Assembly (NCBI GenBank): GCA_029168955.1
Contig: JAPDOI010000138.1
Coordinates: forward strand, 914,501 to 978,500
Direction of reading: 5' to 3'
Source of the DNA: Aplectana chamaeleonis
Taxonomy: Eukaryota > Nematoda > Chromadorea > Rhabditida > Cosmocercidae
DNA length: 64,000 nt
Part shown: piece by piece, positions 46,370 through 56,507 of the stretch
How the letters are laid out: each line of letters opens with the position of its first letter
Numbering within the stretch: position 1 is the first letter of the stretch
The notes under the pieces: generated by a model
Told to the model about the DNA's origin: nothing
Seen by the model: only the letters and a program-made list of their open reading frames with translations
Database searches by the model: none
Translations under genes and position numbers: made by a program

Positions 46370-49224
46370 CAGGGCTGGGCACGCGTCCCGGTTAACCTTA
46401 GGGGGGTGAGACGTTGCAGAGAGGGCAAAGGGGGGTGCCTAAACCAAACACCAAAAAAGAGAACGAAGTGCATGTTCTGTCGGATTTCAGGAAAAAAATA
46501 ATGCGCACTATTCTTCTGATTTGTCATATCTTCTTCCCCGCTTTTTGAGTCGAACACTAAAAGAATGCAAATTATTGATAGAGATACAGGTTGTGTTTGC
46601 AATAACTCATAGTTGCTGTCGAAGTTTGTTTTGATGAAGGAATAAACACTACTCCGTTATCTTGTAGCAAGTAAGGATTGATGTGGTGTCATGTTTCTCT
46701 GGTGCGACGTTCATTGATTACGCGGGTGGCTACCGATTCGAGGCAAATATATAATACAAAGGCAGCGCCCAGGAAAACTATCATTCAATGTCAAAAAAAG
46801 ATTAGCGAACTGATGTATAGCCTAGGTCGCTCATTTTGAGCCGGTCGAAGCAAGGCTTATCGGGCTTATCATGTCAAAATCTTCTTATCACTGTTATACT
46901 TTGCCATGACCGACCGCTCCGCTGCTTACTCTGCCCAGACTCATCCGAGCAGGCTAGGATTTATTTCGACAATTTAAAAGTACAGATAGCACAGTCAGCA
47001 TCACAACTACTCAGAACGTCGGAGGACCGCGCGGGCCTCCCTTCGCGCCTGGCGCCCTACAGGGGTGGAATTGACGAAACGCTAACCACGTCCTAGCCAT
47101 GGCCAGCGTAACCACGGTTAAGCGTATCGTGTGCACATCGTTTGGCTTCAAACCATGGCTGAAACGTGGTTATCGCTTCGTGAATCCCAGCCCGGGTCCC
47201 CGCCACAGCCCCACGACTCATAATGGGCGCGACGCCCGGACATCCAAGCAAAAGGGCGCGGGGCCCGGGCAGAACATCTCCACGGTGTCATCGCTTAAAT
47301 GATTGATTCCTTGTATAGCGATTTCCGGGAACCACCTCACCCACACCCTGGGCGGGTGCTATACCCTTCTTCGAAATTTTCCAAACCCCGTGATGGGTGT
47401 CCCATTCAAGTCTAATCAATAGACTGGGTAACTTACCTTACAGCCACCCCGCGAAGTGCGCGATGATGTAAGTGCTCAGTCAGTGGTGCCTGCAGTGAAG
47501 TTACCATAAAATTGTGCTCCGTATGTGGCACGGGTTTGATTCTGGCGTTCAACGTATCATGCGATTTGATCAAGCGAACATGTTTTCCTCTGTTTCGAAT
47601 TTTCCCTGCAGGACCAAGCTAACGAAATTTGGTGGAGCCCCCGCCTCGCGCCTAATGATTCTCCGCTCGCAAAACATTTTTCCCGCCGCTCGCCTTTGGT
47701 CGGGAATTCCCGGGCACACGGCCCTCCGACGTTCTGAGTAGTCAATAGATTTTTATTCATGGGAATGTGACTTATGAAGAGAGCCAATTTCGAAAATTGA
47801 AGACTGCAAGTTACTATGAAAGAAGCGAATGACGGTGTCCTCCTCATTGAGAAGTACCCTGTACATAAAAACCCGAGTTTTATCCACCTTGAATGCCGCA
47901 ATCTCTCATAGACTAGGCTAGCCGTGCGATCTGGTGTTTGTCCGCAGCTACACAACGCGCACTGGAGTGGACACAATATTAATTAAAAAATGTATTTTAT
48001 TACAGAACGGGGCGGAGAAAATGATTGAAACTGGAGTAAATGTAAGGAGGCAGAAATAGGATTCTTTCAATGTTTCCATTATAAAAATTTAATGTAAACA
48101 AACTAAGTTGGAGCGGAGTGAATTTTTTGGACGTGATAAGGTTCATTCAAATGAACCTAGTTGATTAAAAACACCCATAAACATAGAACTAAGAGCATTG
48201 CGAGAAAGAGGAGAATCTGGCAAACATTTTTATAGCAATAGGTTTGATATTCAATGTGAATCAAGGACCTTAAAACTCATCCCGGTTTTGTCCTGGTTTT
48301 GTCCCGGTTTTCGGGGTAAAACCGGGACGAGATTTAGGGTGCTTAAATCACATTAAAAACCGGTCCCATCGATGCTTAAATGTTTGCCAGATTCTCCTCT
48401 TTCTCATAATATCCTTTGCTCTCAGTTTAATGCTAGTTTTGATCAACTAGGTTCGTTTGAATGAACCTTGTCACGGCTAAATATTTACACCCGCTCTAAC
48501 TTTGTTTATTTACATTAAATTTCTAAAATGGGTACATCCAGAATAGACTACCTTTACCATCTTCCATTTCCTTCAGTTTCAATCTTTTTCTCCTCCCTGT
48601 TCTGTAATAAAATACATTTTTTATTAATATTGTGTGCGCGTCCATTCCCGTGTGCGCTGTGTAGCTGCGTACAAACACCGTATCGCACGGAAAGCCGATT
48701 TTTTAAGGGATTGCGGCATTCTAGGAGGGTAAAACTCCGGTTTTCTACTCCCTACGAATCACATGAATCCTAACATTGTTCCACAACACAAAATAGTTCT
48801 GATTTCCTCATCAGAACAATCGAACAAAGATTAACTAATCCTTCATAGGTTTATGAAAACATTCGACAGGAAACATTAATAACTGCAATAGTAGTAGTTC
48901 TGTTGTTTGTAATTTTTCAATTGTTTTGTATTGAAAAATGTTTTATCTTTTGTCATAACTTACCGTCTTACTAACAAGTTTTCCTCATGGGGTTGTTTTG
49001 AAGTTCAGAAATTACACTACCTTTTTTGTTGCCATTTTCGGAATATTCTCTATTTAGTGCTTTTTTTATATTCTTGTTCATCAAAATCAGGAGGTAAAGA
49101 TCATGGCTGTCCAACTATTCGGAAAACAGCCAATTTCGATTTCCCATAAGGGGGTGCCTAAAAATTACCGAGCTAAGGGGGTGCATATTCAGGTTCGCTA
49201 TGCCGGGATGTGTGCCCAGCCCTG
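46370..49224. mobile_element. hAT-like non-autonomous DNA transposon, 2.86 kb, 8-bp TSD
   Basis: Left terminus CAGGGCTGGGCACGCGTCCC and right terminus GGGATGTGTGCCCAGCCCTG are inverted repeats. The 8-bp sequence GTAGCGGC flanks both ends directly (46362-46369 and 49225-49232). CAGGG-type termini with 8-bp duplications are diagnostic of the hAT superfamily. Subterminal GGGGGTGCCTAAA occurs near both ends. No transposase or BED-finger sequence is visible, so the element depends on an autonomous relative. It contains a large nested inverted repeat (47862-48752). Intact flanks imply a fairly recent insertion. Confidence 0.85.
47862..48752. repeat. Inverted repeat nested in the hAT-like element (~370-bp arms)
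   Basis: Left arm about 47862-48229 pairs with right arm about 48379-48752. Landmarks are GAATGCCGCAATC, GCAGCTACACA, AAAAATGTATTTTATTACAG, TTAATGTAAA, AAGGTTCATTCAAA and AGAGGAGAATCTGGCAAACA. The 150-bp centre holds three CCCGGTTTTGT words and a smaller perfect stem GTCCCGGTTTT / AAAACCGGGAC. Both arms contain the same short reading frame in mirror image, so the structure arose by inverted duplication. Confidence 0.85.
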
Positions 49225-49558
49225 GTAGCGGCCTTGTGGGTCCTTTTTGGCGCTTCACAACGCGTAGACGTTGTGTTCTGAACCATACCATTCTATTTCC
49301 GTATGTATCTGAACCACGTTTACGAGCGTGTACGCTGCCTTTAAAACTTCTCGTGGCGATTTGGAAAATCATGTTGTCTTTGCTGTAGGTCTGCGGCAGT
49401 ACGTAAATGACCAGTGCTTGAAATTCGCTGAATGGCTGCGGGGATTCCAAAATAAGACATTTTCATTTCATTCATTCATTCATTCATCCATTCATGTTTA
49501 TTCATGAAAGGCACGTGTGCACTGATATCATGACGATAGAAAGATGACGGATTTTGCC

Positions 49559-50070
49559 GCTAGACTGTCGAAAACCATGATATTTACGCAGTAAGTGGAT
49601 GTAGTTGATAGCAGATGGTACACGATTCCGTCGCTGACTACTAAGGATCATGAGATATACCAAATACGTTGCTGTAGTTGATTGTTAGAAGATGATAAGT
49701 CCAGCTATCGCAGACTGCCGATAACCATGAAATATACCAAGTGAACGGTTGTAGTGGATAGTTCATAGATGATAAGTCATACTGTCCTTGACTGTCAACG
49801 ATCACGAGATATTTGCATTGAGTGGCCAATGAGTGGCTGCAGTGGATAAAATTGATAGGTTAGTCGCTGATTGCCGGGAATCATGAGATAGACACAAGAC
49901 TGGCCATGCTGTCGGTGACTGTCGAGGACCATGAAATATATGCAATGATTAGCCAATGAGTGGCTGTGGTTGATATAAAATGAAGGTTAGTTGCTGACTG
50001 TAGGGTACCATGAGATAAACAAAACGAGTGGCTATGCTGTCGCTGATTGCCGAGGACCATGAGATATATG
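49559..50070 (-). repeat. Degenerate tandem repeat in the retrotransposon 3' UTR
   Basis: Eight copies of a motif like GCTGATTGCCGAGGACCATG, followed by AGATAT, occur on the plus strand at about 49561, 49633, 49710, 49788, 49866, 49915, 49993 and 50042. Spacing is 72-80 bp or about 50 bp. The sequence between motifs (GAGTGGCTGTGGTTGATA-like) is also repeated. Confidence 0.8.
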
Positions 50071-50316
50071 CAATCAGTAGTTGTAATTGAAGTTGCGAAG
50101 TTGCGTAACCGGAAAGAGTTTTCCTGGGATCAGATTATATAGTGATCTTTCGAAAGACTCCAGGGTTGGTTGAAGAACGCACTCCGTAGGGAGGCCGTTC
50201 CAAATCGAGTATGAGCGGTGGGGGAAGAATCCACAGCATTTCCAACTTTTCGGAATTTCTTTCGGGCGCAGTCGGCGCAGATGTCCACGGGTAATTGTAT
50301 TGGCTCGATCGAATAT

Positions 50317-51042
50317 TTAGTCCAGAGGAAAGTCCGTGAGTCCATTGTACAGTGAGTAAATCATTTTCATATCGATTATACTTCGTCTGATTTTGAGAGT
50401 TTGCTGACGTAGTTCGTTGAGAAGCTGTTCGTAATTGATGTCGGTTCTCCCACATCGGAGAAACAGCCGTTTGGTGAAGCGACGTTTAACATTCACGATA
50501 GAATTGACTTCCTCAATTTTATGCGGGGAAGATATGCAGCTGGCATACTCCAGGATGGGACGCACGTACACAGTGAACGCTCTCATAAGGATGTGAATAT
50601 CGTGTATTCGGAAAATGCGTAACATAAGTTGAGCTATCCTCGATGATTTCTTAACAATCTTTGCAATGTGCTCTGAGAAGGTCAAGTCCGAGGAAAGCCA
50701 GACGCCGAGGCCGCGGGTGAGATGCGAAGTATAAAGTAATGTGCCGGATGTTTCATATGGATATCAACGGTTGTTCCTCCCAAAGTACATGACTGAGCAT
50801 TTTTCGGCGGCGAGCGGCATCTGCCAGAGCTGAGACCATTCGGACAGGGCCTTGATGGGACCGGAGAGCGGGAAAGCGACAATGGGATCGTAGCAGGTGT
50901 AGACTTTGGCGTCATCAGCAAACATCTTGCAGTTTACATTCAGAGCATCTGGTAGGTCATTTATGTAGAGCAGGAACAGAAATGGGGCAAGAACAGTGCC
51001 TTGAGGTACTCCAGATAATACGTGACGACTTGAAGATTTCAT
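50317..51042 (-). pseudogene. Retrotransposon ORF2, reverse-transcriptase palm and thumb (broken)
   Basis: The open piece 50764-51042 contains SGVPQGTVLAPFLFLLYINDLP (shown here in part as family motif) and the catalytic FADDAKVY (FADD codons 50911-50922). A frame change follows near 50760, and 50317-50685 gives the thumb: SSRIAQLMLRIFRI, YVRPILEYAS and KRRFTKRLF. In the host element this enzyme would reverse-transcribe the element RNA at a nicked target. Stops between the pieces make it inactive. Confidence 0.88.
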
Positions 51043-51794
51043 TTCGCCAATACAGACATACTGCCAACGTTCGGTCAGGAAGCTAGATAGTCATGCAAGA
51101 GTGTCTCCTTGTATTCCGTAATGTGACAATTTGAGGAGGAGCTTCGGGTGGGGGACTCGGTCGAACGCCTTCGAGAAGTCCACGTAGAGTACATCCACAG
51201 GGAGCGATTTATTGATCGATGAGAACAGGTCATTGCAGAAGGCCAGCAGTTGAGTTGTGGTTCATTTACGAGGAAGAAAGCCGAACTGATTAGGGGATAT
51301 GAGGCGGTAGAAAGTAAGGTGATCCAGCATGTTACATCTGATTATTGATTCCATCACCTTGCAGACGTTACTGACGAGGCTCACTGGGCGTTAGTTCACG
51401 GCTTGATCCTTTCGATCCTTCTTGAAAATTGAGTGGATGATGGCTTCCTTCCAGATTTCTGGTAGAGCGTGGGTTCATAGGACAGTTTGAAGATGTGGGA
51501 GAGGGAAAGAGCGATAGCAGTGGCTACGCGTCGGAGAAAGGATGATGGGAGGTTGTCTGGAGATCTGGAGAGCTTTGCGGGTAAGGCTTGAATATGCTTT
51601 TCGACAATATAGGGAGCAAAGTCGATATCCAGCATGGGAGTATCGGTTCGTGGTGCGAAAGGAGCATTGTTCCCGTCATCAACGATGAAGACAGATTGGT
51701 ATTGTCTTGACAGTATCTCGCACTTCTGTGCATCTTCCGTGTGTAAAATTCCATTTGAGTCATCTAGTGGATAAAATGATTCGGTGTCGTGCAT
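51043..51794 (-). pseudogene. Retrotransposon ORF2, reverse-transcriptase fingers (broken)
   Basis: 51396-51794 reads FYPLDDSNGILHTEDAQK, then SRSPDNLPSSFLRRV, matching the N-terminal fingers of CR1/L2-type RT. After a frame change near 51400 the motif RPVSL appears just after a TAA. Further on, LYVDFSKAFD (51159-51188, first catalytic Asp) is followed by RVPHPKLL. At least three in-frame stops separate these blocks. Confidence 0.85.
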
Positions 51795-51950
51795 GCGTCG
51801 ATTGACAAATGAGAAACAATTAGATTTGCCAGATTGTAATACTTTGCGCTCATGTTGAAGCTCGTGTTCTGTGGCTGCTTCACGGCATCGCTGAAGGAGG
51901 TGTTTGTAAGTCGAAGTGTTTCCCTCACGTCGCCAGAGACGGGCCTTCTC

Positions 51951-52840
51951 TCATAGAAGGCGGCGGATATGAACAGGATGATGTCTTCGTCTTCGAGTTT
52001 GAACAGGAGCGCAGACACTGATAATAGAATAGACAGCTTTTGTGAATTTGTCATGGCATGAGTTCACGTCATCATCATCATTGAAGAGGCCTAACCAGTC
52101 GATATTGGCAAGAAGGAAGTCAGCCTGCCTGTAGTCATATCTACGGAAATTAAGAAGGGGTTGTGGATTGTGACTGTGTGATTGTGAGAGGTTGGGGTTG
52201 AAGAAAACGATACAGTGATTGCTGAATCTGGAGGACATATGGACGTTTTCGATTGAGGCTTCGGGATGGGAAAAAATTAGGTCGAGGATATTGTTATTGC
52301 ATGCTGCCGAGTGGACATGTTGGATGAGGCCGTTCAGGGAGCAGAAGTTTAGAACCTTCTGAAATTGTGCGTAACGAGCTGAGAAATTCATCCAGTCTAT
52401 GTGTCCTGCATTAAAGTCACCGAGAATGATGCAAGGGAATCGAGATCTGTCGATGAGCTCAGATACATCGTTCAGGAAGTCGTATGAATCGTTGTGGGAT
52501 GGATGGTAGAGAGTAATTAGTCGAACACTGTTTTTCCCTTGTAGAAGCTCAATTGCTACTACTTCTGGAATGCTGCATGGAACTGATATTGCCTTGCAGG
52601 TTTTGTGAAGTAAGACTGCAACACCACCTTCTCGACCGGTAACTCTATCACAACGATAAATGTCGAACTTTCCATCCAGTGATAACATCGCGTTTGTTAT
52701 TGTTTCGTCCGCCCACGTTTCCGTCAAGCAAAACATTTCGATGCGGTAATATGCAGCCATGTGGTTGAGAAGTGGGAGCTTTTTGAAAACTGAGCGACAG
52801 TTGACTATTGCACAGGAGATGTTACTTGATGATCGTGTTC
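51951..52840 (-). CDS. Retrotransposon ORF2, AP-like endonuclease domain
   Basis: Exonuclease-endonuclease-phosphatase fold domain that nicks target DNA in non-LTR retrotransposition. The sequence shows the opening NCRSVFKKL, then FCLTETWADE (catalytic Glu), GREGGVAVLLHK, ILGDFNAGHIDW (catalytic Asp/Asn), NNILDLIFS and SNHCIVFF (catalytic His region). All core motifs are present, so this domain looks biochemically intact. The first internal ATG is at 52760, but homology extends about 27 codons upstream in the same frame to near ORF1's end, so the true ORF2 start is upstream of that ATG. The frame ends at 51951 after VHIRRLL, where the linker to RT should continue; continuation is in another frame. 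Confidence 0.9.
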
Positions 52841-52860
52841 TCCTGTCGCATTTAACTTCT

Positions 52861-53649
52861 CTACGTGGGTTCCGATGATCTGCGACGCTTTTTTTTCCTG
52901 CTCGTTCCGCATGGTTTTCTTTTCCGTCTTCTTCGTTTCCATTCGCGCATGCTGTTCACTTGAACTGCTTCGAGTTCTTTGACGACCCATTCCATCTTCC
53001 CTGATTTCTCGTTCTTCTCCATGCACTCCTTCCACAATTGACGATACTGTTCCAACTCGGATGGGGAGAAATCTGGCCGCGCTGTCGTTTCCTTCATCCC
53101 TTTTAATGATGAATTGGCTCTGAACAACGGGTAAGTGCGTAGAAGCTGTTTCGCTTGGGATTTGTCCAGCGTGCAAAGCTTCAAACCTTGATTTTGGCGA
53201 AAAACCGACACATCTTCTTTTTTGATTTCGGCGGCAATGCACAGGTCATCAACAAGTTGGCGATCAATTTCTTTCTGGATCACTTCCTCATCAGTTTTGC
53301 GTAATCGAGTGATAACACGATTTTTTTGCCGTTCTGAAGCTATTTTCTCTTCTTTCATGGCTGAGCGTACGATCAAAATTTGCGAGCTATTTGACGGCAA
53401 TCCCTTACTAGCTGCAGAAGCATATGTCTTTCGAACGGAATCGCTACCATCGAAATGCGGAAGGAGCCTTGCCATCAAATCCATCAGACCATTTTGCGGG
53501 TCTCGCAAAGTAGATTCAATAGAGTCAAGCTTGTTCTGTAGAGTAAGGTTCTCAAGACGAATAGCACTCACATCCGCTGTCAGGTTATCCACCTTCCTGG
53601 TCAACATGTGGATTGTTTGGATGCATTCTTCGGCCGTTGCTTCTTTCAT
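52861..53649 (-). CDS. Retrotransposon ORF1 protein (262 aa, intact)
   Basis: Complete frame from ATG 53649 to TAG 52861. Residues ~5-48 show heptad-like spacing (IHMLTRKVDNLTADVSAIRL), predicting a coiled coil for trimer or multimer formation. The middle (~100-190) is compatible with an RNA-binding RRM-like fold with SERQKNRVITRLR. RPDFSPSELEQYRQLWKE resembles the C-terminal segment of many ORF1p proteins. The tail is strongly basic (KRRRRKRK, KKKRRR), suitable for RNA binding or nuclear localisation. It is expected to coat element RNA. Intactness while ORF2 is broken is notable. Confidence 0.8.
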   Translation of the reverse strand: MKEATAEECIQTIHMLTRKVDNLTADVSAIRLENLTLQNKLDSIESTLRDPQNGLMDLMARLLPHFDGSDSVRKTYASAASKGLPSNSSQILIVRSAMKEEKIASERQKNRVITRLRKTDEEVIQKEIDRQLVDDLCIAAEIKKEDVSVFRQNQGLKLCTLDKSQAKQLLRTYPLFRANSSLKGMKETTARPDFSPSELEQYRQLWKECMEKNEKSGKMEWVVKELEAVQVNSMREWKRRRRKRKPCGTSRKKKRRRSSEPT

Positions 53650-53700
53650 CTTCTTGGTGATGTCGAGAGCGCTTGTAAAGACCGACCGCTCAATGCCAAA

Positions 53701-54187
53701 CCACAGTCAAGACCATAGCCGTAGTTCGGCTGTTGTGCTGCCACGCGGGTGACGAATTCTTTATTGAAGTTTCATTCAGGGGATTTTTGGGGGGTGCAGA
53801 AAAAAGTTTCAACCTGGTGTTATTTAGGGTGCTGAACCCGAATCCGGCCAAACTTAGGTTTACTGCAGGTTACGGTGGGCATAATGCCTTCTAACTGGCG
53901 TTAGTTACCTCAAAACTTCGAAAATCGAAAATTAGACATCAAATTCGTGTTCAGCGTCCCAAATAACATCCACAGTGAAATTTTAGTCAAATCTGAGACT
54001 TCGACCAGGCTATCGTATACCCACCGCAATCTACCCCCGTAATTTAAAGAAAATCGATAAACGGGATAAAATATTCGTGTTAGGCAGCATGAATAACCCC
54101 TATGTAGAAGTTTCAAGGCGATTTCAAGGCAGCGTTCTCAAAATCGTCAAAAGTTCGTTTTGTGAGCGAAATTTCCTGCATTTTTAA
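53701..54187. other. Spacer upstream of the retrotransposon
   Basis: May include the retrotransposon's 5' UTR near 53650-53760. Otherwise no gene or RNA is recognised; a 68-codon minus-strand open frame is unsupported. Confidence 0.35.
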
Positions 54188-54671
54188 AGGCAGTGTTCAC
54201 GATGGAAATCGTTTTTCTGTTTTTCCGCCTATCTTGAAAACGGCTCCATGCTGATTCCAACGATGTCTCTGTAATCGTACAAGACCTTCTGGAAATGGAG
54301 TTATGGTCCCTCAAAGATTGAGGTAAGGAAACATGGTGGACGAGTTTTCCGAGGCTTGTAACTTCCGTCCTCTGCAGCCGATGTATGCGAGCTGACCTGA
54401 GTAAAGAGAGAAGTTGAGAGTGAGGGGAAGAACGGGGCTATTGATCGGAAGTCAGCGCTTATCTCACAATTCGAGCATTCATTTGTTCACATAGGTGGGC
54501 GTGGAAAGTGCATCTGGGTGTGACGAGCTGACGGGTGTCCAACTTTGAGGCCGTAGGGGACCGTTCCAAGCTCATTTTTCTTAGTTTTTTCAACGTTAGG
54601 GTTGCGCTAGGACCCGCAGCTGCCGATCTCCACCAAAAAATCAGACATGGTTTTTATCGTGGACACTGCCT
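54188..54671. mobile_element. 484-bp MITE with TTAA (or TA) duplication
   Basis: Left end AGGCAGTGTTCACGATGG and right end ATCGTGGACACTGCCT are inverted repeats. TTAA flanks both ends (54184-54187 and 54672-54675). TTAA duplication suggests a piggyBac-related origin; reading the target as TA with AAGGCAGTG ends would suggest a Tc1/mariner relative instead. No coding capacity. Similar TTTAAAGG-ended MITEs are known from nematodes. Confidence 0.75.
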
Positions 54672-54675
54672 TTAA

Positions 54676-55221
54676 GCTTCGCACCAAATCAGGCCGAATT
54701 TGTTAAATATTGACAAATGGACCACATGTTCGTCATTAACGCCCAAAACAAGCCCTAGAAAACCGTTTTAAGCCCAACTCGAAACATTTTTTGAACGCCC
54801 TTGAAATTGCCATTCGTCCTCGCAAAGCTATGAAAACACCCACTTTTGGAAATAACCTGCAAAGCGCTGAATCATTAAGCGGATTCGGAAAACGGACTAT
54901 CAATGCTGTGTCCCATACCTACAACTATCAAAACATGGTTTTATAAGAGCTCTCGGGAAATTTAAGGTAAGCCCTAGTAGGTAAAGCTTCGTTACTCAAG
55001 GTAGGTGCCCTAACAAGCGGAAAATCTTGGGCAGGGCTTGCTCGAGATTCAAAATGCCGACGATTGGCTCACTGGTAGCGGCGTTTACTCCCCGACCGCA
55101 GTTCGCAAATTTTTCTCGCCCGCGTCACCCCCAGACTACAACACACGCACCAGAGACGAAAAAGACATCGCATGCATCACACGTGCTGTGTGTGGGACGC
55201 GAACATGGTGCGTGTACGGCC
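54676..55221. other. Anonymous spacer
   Basis: No gene, RNA or element terminus recognised. Confidence 0.35.
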
Positions 55222-55822
55222 TATGTCTGGCGGGCGCGTGGGGTGTACGCGGCGTATCGTACACACATATAGTTTACCGCAATGTTCGAAAGGCTATGTT
55301 TCGGTTGCTGTCGGCACACTAAAACGTGGAAAACCTGGCACTTTGCCGGATTCCGTCATCGATCAACAGCTTAGCTGATTTTCTGGGTGGTTTACGGTTT
55401 TTCTTTTTTTCCACGCTTGTTTCTGCTTTATTTTTGTTTCTGACACCACTATTATTGCGAACAGGGGCTTTTCTTGGTGCGTGAGGGAAATCCGCCATTG
55501 TTCGGGCTTGGTAGCGTTTTTTCTAATTTCTTTTGTAAAAGTGGAAAATTACGGCCAATTCCCCTCACGCACTATGAAAAGCTACTATTTGCAATATTTA
55601 AAGAGAAACAAAAATAAAGCAGAAACAAACAAGAAAAAATAACAAAAACCGTAACTCATCTAGAAAATCGGCTGTGATGTCGATCGATGACGAAATCTGG
55701 AAAAAAGCCAGTATCTCAACGTAGTTTTAGTGTGTCGACCGCAACCGCACCATTGCGGTAAACTGTACACACATCGAGAGCCACCCACAAACGCGGCATG
55801 CACGCCACCCCAACTCAGATAA
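55222..55822. repeat. Diverged inverted repeat (~270-bp arms)
   Basis: Left arm about 55222-55497 and right arm about 55556-55822 are reverse complements with substitutions and small indels. Landmarks are GTACACACAT, AGTTTACCGCAATG, ACACTAAAAC, CGTCATCGATC, CGATTTTCT, TTTCTGCTTTATTTTTGTTT and GTGCGTGAGGG. The spacer is ~58 bp. The arms are more diverged than those of the other inverted repeats here, implying greater age. Confidence 0.75.
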
Positions 55823-55825
55823 GGT

Positions 55826-56105
55826 GCGTCCGAATGAGAATGGCGGTCCATGCGGCCGGCGTGCTTGGCAGGCGGCATTCGCGCTCGCCGCTCTCGGACG
55901 AGCATGCGAAAGTCCCCACCGACATCGACAACGAACGGGGCCGGCACCGGCTGGCAGCAAGCTCTGCGCCGATCAATCAGCTCTGTAGATGGGGGGAGAC
56001 GGGACGGCCGTCGTTGAAATCCAACACTCGTCCGAGGGCGGCACATGCGACGGCCGCCTGCCAAGCACGCCGGCCGCGTGGGCCGCCATTCTCATTCGGG
56101 CACAC
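55826..56105. repeat. GC-rich inverted repeat
   Basis: GAATGAGAATGGCGG and CGGCCGGCGTGCTTGGCAGG on the left (55828-55876) match CCTGCCAAGCACGCCGGCCG and CCGCCATTCTCATTC on the right (56056-56098). It abuts the preceding inverted repeat, and the two may be parts of one fold-back element. Confidence 0.75.
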
Positions 56106-56460
56106 TTTAACTGGGGGTCCGATTCGGCCACAATAAGCTTTCGATTCAACTACAAAGCGGTGTGGTGGACGACGATATGGCCGAGTAATTTTCGTGCGCC
56201 ACGTATCCTAATCTTTATGGAAGTGAGAAGCACGTGCCGCAACACATAGGCGTTCCACTCGGCCACGACACGCTTTCGATTCGACTAGGATGCAGCTTGG
56301 ACGACGAATGAGCCAGGTCCGTGTGTAATTACGAATTACGATTTACGAATTACGGGCGTTTTTGGCATATTTTTTCCGATGTACGATTTACGAAATTGCG
56401 GCCCGAAATCGTAATGAATCGTAACAAATCGTAATAAATCATGAAAATGCTATCGAGGGA
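56106..56460. repeat. ~136-bp tandem duplication and TTACGA-rich tail
   Basis: CTCGGCCAC/TTCGGCCAC, GCTTTCGATTC and GGACGACGA occur twice about 136 bp apart (56128 and 56264). 56320-56445 is rich in degenerate ATTTACGAATTACG words. No gene. Confidence 0.5.
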
Positions 56461-56507
56461 ACAATGTAAATTTGCGGTCTAAAATATATCAGGTTGTTGG
56501 ATCCAAG

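Larger units (their letters stand above)
49463..53700 (-). mobile_element. Nearly full-length, inactive CR1/L2-group non-LTR retrotransposon
   Basis: Minus-strand element with an ORF1 protein (52861-53649), an AP-type endonuclease (51951 to about 52840), reverse-transcriptase segments (50317-51794), a repetitive 3' UTR (49500-50100) and a 3' tail of TGAA repeats (49463-49495). This order, absence of RNase H, and a TGAA tail fit the CR1/L2 group. ORF1 and the endonuclease are open, but the RT region carries several stops and frame changes, so it cannot supply its own RT. The 5' end is not sharply defined; it lies shortly upstream of the ORF1 ATG. Confidence 0.9.

Noticed and set aside
47099..47302. 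Small plus-strand frame inside the hAT-like element as a transposase remnant
   Set aside because: No BED finger, RNase-H-like motif or hAT dimerisation motif is visible.
53222..53752. 176-codon plus-strand frame
   Set aside because: Antisense shadow of the retrotransposon ORF1.
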